Assembly (NCBI GenBank): GCA_029857875.1
Contig: JAOUGB010000179.1
Location: 1 to 5,678, forward strand
Origin: Desulfobacteraceae bacterium
GTDB taxonomy: Bacteria > Desulfobacterota > Desulfobacteria > Desulfobacterales > UBA11574
Direction: 5' to 3'
DNA: 5,678 bases
Positions 1-5,417 of the stretch are shown here, piece after piece. Position numbers and translations under genes: made by a program. The stretch's first letter is position 1, and each line of letters begins with the position of its first letter. Below the pieces are notes generated by a model that was given only the letters and a program-made list of their open reading frames with translations, ran no database searches and was not told where the DNA came from.

Positions 1-1154
1 TGGACAATCTTGTCTTTAAGGCGAAAACATCAAATAGCGACATGCTCTATGTAGCCATCGTCGATCTGAACATGAAGACGGTTGTCCATAGTGCGACAGA
101 AATGATCGGGGAGACCAAACCAGTTGCCCAGGGTCAGCTTTTCAGAGAGGCTGCTGACGGGACCACTGTAAAAGAATTGACAAATTCATCGGGCAGTATT
201 TTCGAAATATTGTGCCCCATAGTCTTTATGAAGAAGTCACTGGGTAGTGTGATCATTGGCATGAACAGGTCCATCCTGCTGGAAGCACAGCGAAAAGTCG
301 GCAGCATGATATTGATAGTCTTCGGAATCATTGTCGTTCTCGGAATGTTCGCGAGTTCGCTGCTGGCATCTTTCCTGATAAAGCCCATAAAGGAACTCTC
401 AGCGGGTGTGGAAGAATTGAAGTATGGAACTACAAAAAATCCGCTCAGGATCTACTCTCATGACGAGCTGGGGAAACTGACACGTAACTTTAATGAAATG
501 TCAGCATTGATAGCCGATCAGCGGGGAAAACTCACCAAGTATGCTCGTGATCTTGAAGATGCCTACGTTTCCATGGTTAAGGTGGTGGCTGCAGCCATAG
601 ACGCGAGAGACTCCTATACTCATGGTCATTCCGCCCGGGTTGCTCAGCTATCTCTGCTCCTTGGAAAACAGATAGGCCTTTCCAAAGCGGATCTGAGAGA
701 TCTGGAGGTCGCATGTTTATTTCATGATGTAGGTAAGATAAAGACACCTGACTCTATTTTGCTCAAGCGAGGTAAACTCACCGAGGCTGAATATAAGGAG
801 ATGATGCAACACGTGGAGTACGGAGCATCCATCCTTAGCTGGGCGCCATCATTATACAAGTATATCCCTTCCACCCGTCACCACCATGAGTGGCACAACG
901 GCAAGGGCTATCCTGATGGGCTCGTTGGCGACAATATTCCATTGTTTGCAGCAATAATAACAATAGCAGATGCATTTGATGCTATGACTTCAGATCGGCC
1001 TTACAGGAAGGCCCTTTTTAAAGAGGAAGCGTTGCGCAGGATTGCTCGTATGTCAGGAACACAGTTCCGTCCGGAACTGGTTGCGATCTTTCTTGAACTG
1101 ATGGAAAAGAATGACGTCCAGGATGCGCCACTCTCTGTTGTGAGGTTCGCCTGA
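1..1154 (+). CDS. Membrane sensor with HAMP and HD-GYP c-di-GMP phosphodiesterase domain (5' end missing)
   Basis: Predicted cyclic-di-GMP phosphodiesterase. The frame is open to the window edge (first whole codon at base 3), so the ATG at 42 is probably internal and the N-terminus lies outside. Numbering residues from that ATG: 1-85 look like the end of a periplasmic sensor domain (Cache-like, inferred). About 88-112 is a hydrophobic membrane segment followed by a HAMP linker (IKPIKELSAGVEEL, 113-126). About 155-180 is likely helical linker. The HD-GYP domain then runs to about 355. Catalytic motifs are intact: HDVGK (228-232), HHE (281-283), GKGYPDGL (287-294) and ADAFDAMTSDRPY (309-321). 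HD-GYP proteins with these residues hydrolyse c-di-GMP through a metal centre in the cytoplasm. The stop overlaps the next start by one base (TGATG), implying translational coupling. The domain call is firm; the signal sensed is unknown. Confidence 0.93.
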   Translation, partial: DNLVFKAKTSNSDMLYVAIVDLNMKTVVHSATEMIGETKPVAQGQLFREAADGTTVKELTNSSGSIFEILCPIVFMKKSLGSVIIGMNRSILLEAQRKVGSMILIVFGIIVVLGMFASSLLASFLIKPIKELSAGVEELKYGTTKNPLRIYSHDELGKLTRNFNEMSALIADQRGKLTKYARDLEDAYVSMVKVVAAAIDARDSYTHGHSARVAQLSLLLGKQIGLSKADLRDLEVACLFHDVGKIKTPDSILLKRGKLTEAEYKEMMQHVEYGASILSWAPSLYKYIPSTRHHHEWHNGKGYPDGLVGDNIPLFAAIITIADAFDAMTSDRPYRKALFKEEALRRIARMSGTQFRPELVAIFLELMEKNDVQDAPLSVVRFA

Positions 1155-1774
1155 TGATTAATCTTCGCGGGTCAATACTGCTTGTATTCATTGGTATGCT
1201 CTTACCCATCGTCATGTCCTGTGCGGAGATGAAAAGCTGGATTTCACCAAAAAATTCTGTTCAGACGTCGGCCCCTGTCAAAGATTTTTCCCAGACATCC
1301 AGTCAAACACCCGCGCAAGCTGCCAACCCGGCCAAAAAACATATGGAGGCAGGTGAGTACCAGAAGGCGATTGACGTATACAATGTCGAGTACCAAAAGC
1401 ACCCGCATGATCTATCTCTGGCGAGAGAGTATGTGAAGAGCATCGAGAATATAGCATCAGCCGCCGACAAGGCGTTAGATAAGAAAGACTTTGCATCCGC
1501 TGGCAGGAACTACGATGTTCTGCTGAAAAACTACGCGCACTTCAAGGGGTTTGACAAGGAGCTCTCATTCAACAGCATCTATCTGAATGAAAAACTTAGT
1601 TACTGCAAGAAGGCTATTTTCAAACAGGGATTTCAGGAATACCGGAAAGGAAACCTCAGCGAGGCGATTGAACTGTGGCAGGATCTCCTTGTCCTTGATC
1701 CTCAAAATACAGACATCAAAAAGGCGTTGAGGACAGCTAAGTTGCAACAGAAGAACCTACAGGAAAAGGAATAG
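1154..1774 (+). CDS. TPR-containing lipoprotein
   Basis: Probable outer-membrane or periplasm-facing lipoprotein used as a protein-interaction scaffold. Residues 1-22 form a signal peptide (R5, hydrophobic 7-20) ending in a lipobox-like VMSC with the lipidated cysteine at 23; Met at -2 is slightly unusual. Residues 24-58 are Ser/Thr/Pro/Gln-rich and look like a flexible tether. TPR-like helical pairs follow at about 60-87 (AGEYQKAIDVY), 100-130 (KKDFASAGRNYDVLL) and 156-185 (YRKGNLSEAIELWQDLL, LDPQN). The C-terminus is charged and rich in Lys and Gln. The start at 1154 is supported by GAGG at 1142-1145 eight bases upstream and by the one-base overlap with the HD-GYP stop. The tight link suggests it acts with the sensor, for example as its periplasmic partner, but this is inference. 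No specific family is recognised. Confidence 0.85.
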   Translation: MINLRGSILLVFIGMLLPIVMSCAEMKSWISPKNSVQTSAPVKDFSQTSSQTPAQAANPAKKHMEAGEYQKAIDVYNVEYQKHPHDLSLAREYVKSIENIASAADKALDKKDFASAGRNYDVLLKNYAHFKGFDKELSFNSIYLNEKLSYCKKAIFKQGFQEYRKGNLSEAIELWQDLLVLDPQNTDIKKALRTAKLQQKNLQEKE

Positions 1775-1839
1775 GACTTAAAGCAACTACCGGCGATATT
1801 GAACTCCTGAAGCCATTCTGGAAATTCAATCAGTCTAAA

Positions 1840-1870
1840 GGGAAAACCTCTCTTCCCGCTTAAGATTTTT
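1840..1870 (+). terminator. Weak possible terminator of the HD-GYP/TPR operon
   Basis: GGGAA (1840-1844) can pair with TTCCC (1853-1857), and a TTTTT run follows at 1866-1870. The stem is only 5 bp and the T run starts 8 bases after it, so this is weak. It is the best plus-strand candidate found in the 263-base gap after the lipoprotein gene. Confidence 0.2.
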
Positions 1871-1959
1871 CTTAAAAGCAGGCTTAGGAAGGATAATCAG
1901 AGTCCCTGATGGAATGAAAAGCATAAAATCATAGACGTCACCATTGTTCCTATGGCTAT

Positions 1960-1988
1960 AAAAAAAGCAGGACCATTTTTTACCCTGC
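1960..1988 (-). terminator. Intrinsic terminator downstream of the PilZ gene
   Basis: Read on the minus strand, GCAGG pairs with CCTGC across a 12-base loop and is followed at once by seven T (plus-strand A run 1960-1966). It sits about 50 bases past the PilZ stop in the correct orientation. The stem is short (5 bp), but the T tract is strong. Confidence 0.55.
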
Positions 1989-2037
1989 CCCAAACCATAA
2001 TCAACTTACAGATGAATTTGATCTCCGTTGATGCATT

Positions 2038-2355
2038 TTACAAGACTTTTAAATTCTCCATCTGACATTCTCTGTCAAATTGAATTGCTATACCGTGAGG
2101 GGTTGAACGGACCAAGCTTCCTATACAGCCCTTCAAACTCTTCACATCCTTAAGTGTTTGATTGTTAATTGGGAAGGTCAAATCCAGAATAAACCTTGTA
2201 CCTTCAGGAAAAGACGTTAGTGTAGGAATGAATGTTCCGGAAGCAGATATGTCTCTGGTTACAAGATCTAAAACTTTTTTTCCGTTTGTAGTCATAATTT
2301 CTAGTCTTACAGGGAATGGAAAAGAAAATCTTCCATATTGACGTCTCTCTATCAT
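2038..2355 (-). CDS. Single-domain PilZ protein (c-di-GMP receptor)
   Basis: A 105-residue cytosolic protein made of one PilZ domain. The two c-di-GMP-binding motifs are present: RxxxR as R5-QYG-R9 at the N-terminus, and DxSxxG as D35-I-S37-A-S-G40 on the first strands of the barrel. With both motifs intact, binding of c-di-GMP is expected from the family. The output (motility, exopolysaccharide or other) cannot be told from sequence. I start at the ATG at 2355, not the in-frame GTG at 2364. The bases around that GTG form the ribosome binding site AAAGGTG six bases upstream of the ATG, and MIERRQYGRF is the usual way such proteins begin. The gene is alone on its strand and has its own terminator at 1960-1988. 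It converges on the HD-GYP/TPR operon, so a functional c-di-GMP link is plausible but they are not co-transcribed. Confidence 0.9.
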   Translation of the reverse strand: MIERRQYGRFSFPFPVRLEIMTTNGKKVLDLVTRDISASGTFIPTLTSFPEGTRFILDLTFPINNQTLKDVKSLKGCIGSLVRSTPHGIAIQFDRECQMENLKVL

Positions 2356-2361
2356 TGATGA

Positions 2362-2368
2362 CACCTTT
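2362..2368 (-). promoter_or_regulatory. Ribosome binding site that sets the PilZ start
   Basis: On the minus strand AAAGGTG lies six bases before the ATG at 2355. Its last three bases, GTG, are also the alternative upstream start codon. Using that codon would leave only an A run and TTAGC upstream, with no purine-rich GG core. This decides for the ATG. Confidence 0.6.
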
Positions 2369-2580
2369 TTTTGCTAATTACTCACCGTTAAGGATCGGTT
2401 TTCGGACTTGTCTATGACATTAATCCTTCATATGGTGGTGGTTTTTTTTATTGGAATCGCTGAGCTGTAACAACATCCATAGACAAAAAATGCAAACTAC
2501 CATTGAAATGACAAATACTATTGTTGACATGATTCCTACTCTCTAATCGTTTTTCGTAAAAATAATTCTTGATTGGCATT
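2369..2580. other. Intergenic region upstream of PilZ, no gene seen
   Basis: AT-rich sequence with no convincing coding frame on either strand. It should hold the PilZ promoter, but I see no good -35/-10 pair for it. TAGACA on the minus strand near 2409-2414 has no -10 at the right distance. A 9-base inverted repeat, TTGTCTATG at 2408-2416 and CATAGACAA at 2478-2486, is 61 bases apart. That is close to what chance gives in a gap of this size. Confidence 0.4.
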
Positions 2581-2652
2581 AAAAAGCCTGGGCCGTATTG
2601 AGGTATTATTAGGCAACATTCACTTGACAAGTATCAGGTTACGACCCAGGCT
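2580..2652 (-). terminator. Long stem-loop with T tract, terminator-like on the minus strand
   Basis: On the minus strand AGCCTGGGTCGTA (2652-2640) pairs with TACGGCCCAGGCT (2597-2585), giving 13 bp with one U-G wobble, across a loop of about 42 bases. TTTTTAATGCC follows directly. The T tract is only on the minus side, so it would stop leftward transcripts. The loop is longer than usual for an intrinsic terminator. It may be the 3' end of a small RNA or a backup stop for the RNA at 2763-2840 before the PilZ gene. Confidence 0.5.
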
Positions 2653-2659
2653 GTTAAAC

Positions 2660-2676
2660 AATTGCTCAAAGAAGGA
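2660..2676 (-). other. Small hairpin with CTTCTTT loop
   Basis: On the minus strand TGCTC and GAGCA form a 5-bp stem around a pyrimidine loop CTTCTTT, just upstream of the long stem-loop at 2580-2652. Together they look like the hairpin-plus-terminator plan of the RNA at 2763-2840. I see no good promoter before it, so a separate RNA gene is not claimed. Confidence 0.3.
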
Positions 2677-2762
2677 GCATTAAAGAAAAAGGTCTTTTAC
2701 ATTATCACGATTCATATATCAAGATGTTTTTGTCAGAATGATTTTAAACAGGCATGGGTATT

Positions 2763-2800
2763 AAAAAGCCCTTGGAATGACAGGATTGTTCCAAGGGCTT
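2763..2800 (-). terminator. Strong intrinsic terminator of the small RNA
   Basis: Perfect 12-bp inverted repeat: AAGCCCTTGGAA at 2766-2777 and TTCCAAGGGCTT at 2789-2800, with an 11-base loop. On the minus strand the stem runs directly into TTTTT (plus-strand A run 2763-2767). On the plus strand it is followed by GTGCGAGG with no T run, so the direction is minus. Confidence 0.75.
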
Positions 2801-2840
2801 GTGCGAGGAGGAGGAGAAGCCCCCCAAGGTAAGCAATATA
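2763..2840 (-). ncRNA. Putative small RNA with anti-Shine-Dalgarno loop
   Basis: A predicted RNA of about 78 bases on the minus strand, delimited by a promoter (2847-2877) and an intrinsic terminator (2763-2800). The 5' half carries GGGCTT (complement of 2817-2822) that can pair with AAGCCC (complement of 2795-2800). This closes a 16-base loop that begins CTCCTCCTCCTC. That loop is complementary to GGAGG-type ribosome binding sites, the usual way C/U-rich small RNAs repress translation. There is no open reading frame of note. I match it to no named RNA family. The +1 position is estimated at about seven bases past the -10 and could shift by several bases. An alternative is that it is an untranslated leader or attenuator, but no gene follows it on the minus strand before the second terminator at 2580-2652. 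Confidence 0.5.
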
Positions 2841-2846
2841 TAAAAT

Positions 2847-2877
2847 ATTATATAAATCCAAACCTCAACCGTGTCAA
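2847..2877 (-). promoter_or_regulatory. Sigma70-type promoter of the small RNA
   Basis: On the minus strand a perfect -35 TTGACA (2877-2872) is followed 17 bases later by TATATA (2854-2849), or 19 bases later by a perfect TATAAT (2852-2847). The sequence upstream of the -35 (about 2884-2940) is very AT-rich with repeated TATAAAATA, like an UP element. It points into the hairpin/terminator unit at 2763-2840. Confidence 0.6.
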
Positions 2878-2883
2878 TACGGT
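2868..2883. promoter_or_regulatory. Dyad overlapping the -35 box
   Basis: ACCGT (2868-2872) and ACGGT (2879-2883) are inverted about a 6-base centre that contains most of the -35 hexamer. A repressor bound here would block the small-RNA promoter. With 5-base arms it may also be chance. Confidence 0.25.
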
Positions 2884-2944
2884 ATTATGGGTTATAAAAT
2901 ACGTATAAAATATGCCAAATATAACTCATAAAAAATCAATAACC

Positions 2945-3023
2945 CCACGGGATAACCAAATGGAGCCGAAAAGGAATGACCATGATTCCCTGCCCGTGGA
3001 TTAACTTCAGGGAGAAAGTTAGG
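2945..3023. other. Cluster of inverted repeats (possible structured RNA)
   Basis: CCACGGG (2945-2951) and CCCGTGG (2993-2999) enclose a second hairpin, GGAAT/ATTCC (2973-2977, 2985-2989). Next to them TAACTT (3001-3006 region) and AAGTTA close a loop of about 8 bases that reads CAGGGAGA on the plus strand and TCTCCCTG on the minus strand. On the minus strand a TTTTTT run follows about ten bases past the large stem (near 2930-2935). The nested pairing suggests a folded RNA, but I recognise no riboswitch consensus and cannot fix the strand. Confidence 0.3.
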
Positions 3024-3531
3024 GGCATGATTTACGATTATGTGACTACACTTTAAATTCCCAAAAATTGAAGATTTCGAACCGGAATCAAACTTGTGAT
3101 TTCTTGCCATTCAAAATATTATGTTATTACAGATATCGCCAAAAGTAAGGCTAAACAAATCGCTTTTTTTAATCCAAGTAAATGCTGCGTTTGCTCCTGA
3201 CAGCCTCTTTTAATCAAGAGTCAAGGTTTGATCCCAGTCCCTCCTTTTTTACCCTCAAAAGGGCCTTTTAAGCTAAATATTATTTCAAAACCTCAATATG
3301 TTGCTGTAGGGCGACCCTCATTCGCATAAAATCATACCTAAAAGATAAAGTTGAAATCCGACTTTAGGAGAAAGCACAATATGTTAGGCTACTTTTCCCT
3401 TGACATACATCATACATTCCCATAGGAGAATTATAGGTCTCATTGAAGTGAGTTTCGACAACGCCGGTTCATCGCCGCATATTTTCAAAAAATATTGAGC
3501 AACATACTCGTTACAAAGGAATCTCAAAGGT
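3024..3531. other. AT-rich intergenic region before the ATP-grasp gene
   Basis: About 500 bases with no convincing gene on either strand. CCCT-CAAA-AGGG followed by CCTTTT near 3252-3266 is at best a feeble plus-strand terminator. TTGACA at 3400-3405 is a perfect -35 hexamer upstream of the ATP-grasp gene, but the sequence 17 bases later (TAGGAG, 3423-3428) is a poor -10, so the promoter of that operon is not located. A 14-codon frame lies at 3381-3425. Confidence 0.4.
3381..3425 (+). CDS. Possible 14-residue leader peptide
   Basis: ATG at 3381 follows AGGAG (3366-3370) by ten bases and opens a frame of 14 codons (MLGYFSLDIHHTFP) ending in TAG, about 106 bases before the ATP-grasp start. No run of one amino acid and no clear attenuator hairpin is seen, so this may be a chance frame with a lucky ribosome binding site. 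Confidence 0.15.
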   Translation: MLGYFSLDIHHTFP

Positions 3532-4554
3532 ATGGAATCAGAAAAAAGGCGGACCGACTTACCCGTATTGCTGCTCCACAACATCGACGCATCCTGGGGA
3601 GCGGAGGAAATAGCTTCTACCGTCGAGTCGGTCAACAAAATGAAGTCCGCTTTGAGGCAGGAAGGCCATCCTGTTGTCGATGTTCCGGTGCAAAGTACAA
3701 ATCTGGCTGGAATTTTGAAAAGGTTCCAACCGGAAGACCACATCGTTTTAAACTGGTGCGAAGAACTGCCCGGTGTTCCTCGAAGCGACGCAACGGTCGC
3801 CCAACTGTTGGAAAAGATGAAATTCTCCTATACCGGATCAACCGCGGAGGTTTTATCGACAAGCTGGAACAAGGCCGCAGTAAAAACGCTTATGGATGAA
3901 AACCATATTGCCACACCCTGCTGGCAGATACTCTCAGACTCGCAGTCGCCGGAATGGGACTGTTTCCCCGCCATCGTTAAACCGGCCTTTGAGCATTGCA
4001 GTAACGGAATCACCACTGACGCCGTCGTACTGAATCCCGCGGAACTCATGGAACGAGTCGCCTTCGTACAGGACAAGTTCCAGCAGCCGGCCCTGGTGGA
4101 AGACTTCATCGACGGTCGTGAATTTCACGTCACGATCTGGGGCAATGGATCCATAGAGATGCTTCCGCCGGCAGAAATGGATTTTAGCGCCTTCAACAAC
4201 CTGCGAGACCGTCTTTGCACGTTTGACTCCAAGTTTACCCCCGGCTCTCTGCATTACGAAAAAATCGAGATACGCATTCCGGCCGCACTGGATGAACATG
4301 AACATCTCAAGTTAAAGGAAATATCCATGCGAGCGTATCAGAATATGGGCTGCCGGGATTACGCCCGCATCGACCTGCGTCTCCGAAACGGCATCTTTTA
4401 CGTGCTGGACATCAATCCCAACGCGGATATCAGCCCGGACACCAGTCTGGTATATGCTGCCGAAGCAGCCGGATTGACTTACGGCATTCTGTGCAGCCGG
4501 TTAGTGAACTTCGCTGCTCAGCGCCACCCGATTTACGGCTGCCGGGCAAACTAA
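3532..4554 (+). CDS. ATP-grasp ligase of the D-Ala-D-Ala ligase-like family
   Basis: Predicted cytosolic ATP-dependent carboxylate-amine ligase that would form an amide bond through an acyl-phosphate. The 340 residues have the three-part ATP-grasp plan: N-terminal domain 10-100, ATP-binding central domain with K114 and the FPAIVKP strand (K150) followed by the flexible loop CSNGI (156-160), hinge E190 in VEDFIDGREFHV, and a C-terminal metal site with R279-I-D281, D293 and N295 in VLDINPNADI. Length is close to Ddl. It is probably not a true D-Ala-D-Ala ligase: the N-terminal GGxSxE and the C-terminal GMT motifs of Ddl are replaced by NIDASWGAEE and NADISPD. The start has AAAGGA at 3515-3520, eleven bases upstream, a little far; AAAGGT abuts the ATG. 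The peptidase gene follows after 38 bases. The substrate is unknown. Base composition is more GC-rich than the gap before it. Confidence 0.85.
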   Translation: MESEKRRTDLPVLLLHNIDASWGAEEIASTVESVNKMKSALRQEGHPVVDVPVQSTNLAGILKRFQPEDHIVLNWCEELPGVPRSDATVAQLLEKMKFSYTGSTAEVLSTSWNKAAVKTLMDENHIATPCWQILSDSQSPEWDCFPAIVKPAFEHCSNGITTDAVVLNPAELMERVAFVQDKFQQPALVEDFIDGREFHVTIWGNGSIEMLPPAEMDFSAFNNLRDRLCTFDSKFTPGSLHYEKIEIRIPAALDEHEHLKLKEISMRAYQNMGCRDYARIDLRLRNGIFYVLDINPNADISPDTSLVYAAEAAGLTYGILCSRLVNFAAQRHPIYGCRAN

Positions 4555-4592
4555 GCACATTGCCCCCAAAAAAGTTACTGAGTGAGAGAAAG

Positions 4593-5105
4593 ATGAAACC
4601 CTATTTACAAGGTGCATTGGATGGCTTATGCGCCGTATACACCATCGTTAACGCAGCGCGGATCATTTCCGATATCGACGAAAAAGAATCCAGGGAACTC
4701 TTCCGGCAAATCCTGGCCCACCTGGAAAAAACCAAGGACCTGAGTCGAGTTTTAACCGAAGGTGTCGACCTGATAACCATCGGAGGAATTTTTCGGGATG
4801 TTGTGGATGACAAGATCCGTCACCGGAGCATGCCGTTTAAACATCGTCCGGAAACATCCTTGGATCAATTCTGGCGCAAAATGATGTCTTTTCTCGATAA
4901 AGGACCCAGACGCGCAATTCTGATCTGTCTGAGCGGCCCCATGTGGGATCACTGGTCTGTGGTACATTCGATCAGCAAAAAGCAGATTTGTTTCTTTGAC
5001 TCCCACAAACTCAAGCGTCTGAACCGCAGCCGCTGTACCACAACCCGCAGTTCGGCAGCACGACCTCATGTTCTTTGTCCGACCCACACGTATTTTCTTT
5101 CCTGA
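4593..5105 (+). CDS. Papain-like (C39-like) cysteine peptidase
   Basis: A 170-residue protein with the active-site signature of papain-fold peptidases: Q6 (oxyanion hole) and C13 in QGALDGLCAVYTIVNA near the N-terminus, H120 in WDHWSVV, and D136 in CFFDSHKLKRL. The order Gln-Cys-His-Asp and the DGLC.xYxxVNA pattern resemble C39-like peptidases, which often cut after double glycine, but there is no ABC transporter part here. No signal peptide or membrane segment is seen, so it is cytosolic. I start at ATG 4593 because the active-site Gln then sits at residue 6; the frame is open further upstream but overlaps the ATP-grasp gene. The ribosome binding site (GAGAGAAAG) is weak, consistent with coupled translation from the ATP-grasp gene 38 bases upstream. 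It could mature or hydrolyse the ligase product, or could be a transglutaminase-type enzyme. The function is inferred from the motifs only. Confidence 0.7.
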   Translation: MKPYLQGALDGLCAVYTIVNAARIISDIDEKESRELFRQILAHLEKTKDLSRVLTEGVDLITIGGIFRDVVDDKIRHRSMPFKHRPETSLDQFWRKMMSFLDKGPRRAILICLSGPMWDHWSVVHSISKKQICFFDSHKLKRLNRSRCTTTRSSAARPHVLCPTHTYFLS

Positions 5106-5225
5106 TCCCGGCGGTGAAAAATTATCTGAACGGGAAGTCGAAATTCGATAATAGCGGAATTCCTTACAGTCAACGGTGACAACAAAAACACCATGATCCA
5201 GAGTACGTCTATACTCGTTCCCTGA
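5106..5225. other. Spacer between peptidase gene and debris
   Basis: No gene or clear terminator is seen. A 27-codon plus-strand frame begins inside the end of the peptidase gene (ATG 5068), but it has no recognisable family and no good ribosome binding site. Confidence 0.3.
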
Positions 5226-5417
5226 ACAACGCCCTTGCCCCCAGTCGAGGGCACACCGCGCCTGACGCCTTCTATCCGGATCGCCTTTGAAGATTTAAAA
5301 CTGAAGTATGTGATCGTACTCTATCCGGGAACTCAACGCTTCCCGTTGGCAAATCAGGTAGAAGCCGTCCCTCTTCAGACCTTTGCCGAAGGCGTGTCCC
5401 TGTTAGACGGACTGTAA
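5226..5417 (+). pseudogene. C-terminal remnant of a DUF4143-type AAA ATPase
   Basis: An open stretch of 63 codons after a TGA at 5223 and with no proper start; the only candidate is a TTG at 5235 without a ribosome binding site. The residues IAFEDLKLKYVIVLYPG, followed by TQRFPLANQVEAVPL, resemble the end of ATPases with a C-terminal DUF4143 nuclease-like domain. In those proteins a conserved VEVK strand is followed by a helix and then LYPG with a final VxxxPL. Here the catalytic-like strand is reduced to PVEGTPR and everything upstream, including the P-loop, is missing. The remnant is best read as what is left after a deletion. The assignment rests on motif memory and is moderate. Confidence 0.45.

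Noticed and set aside
2356..2364. GTG at 2364 as the PilZ start, three codons upstream
   Set aside because: Its GTG is part of the AAAGGTG ribosome binding site that is well spaced from the ATG at 2355.
2448..2630. 60-codon minus-strand frame in the gap
   Set aside because: It runs across the terminator-like stem at 2580-2652, shows no family resemblance and has a poor start.
2940..3025. Riboswitch (c-di-GMP, guanidine, fluoride or other) in the inverted-repeat cluster
   Set aside because: I could not match any conserved core sequence of these classes, and no gene follows closely on either strand.
2892..3110. 72-codon minus-strand frame over the inverted-repeat cluster
   Set aside because: No recognisable pattern. 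It includes the palindromes and the AT-rich sequence upstream of the small-RNA promoter, which explain the region better.
3220..3250. GGTTTGATCCC as the T-arm of a tRNA
   Set aside because: The flanking five bases on each side do not pair and no acceptor or anticodon stem is found.
3400..3428. TTGACA at 3400-3405 as the promoter of the ATP-grasp operon
   Set aside because: The -10 at the proper distance is TAGGAG, only three matches of six, so the hexamer may be chance.
3384..3743. 119-codon minus-strand frame
   Set aside because: Most of it is the antisense of the ATP-grasp coding region, with no recognisable protein pattern.
4491..4592. Upstream extension of the peptidase frame by 34 codons
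   Set aside because: It overlaps the ATP-grasp gene, carries no family residues, and would move the active-site Gln away from the N-terminus.
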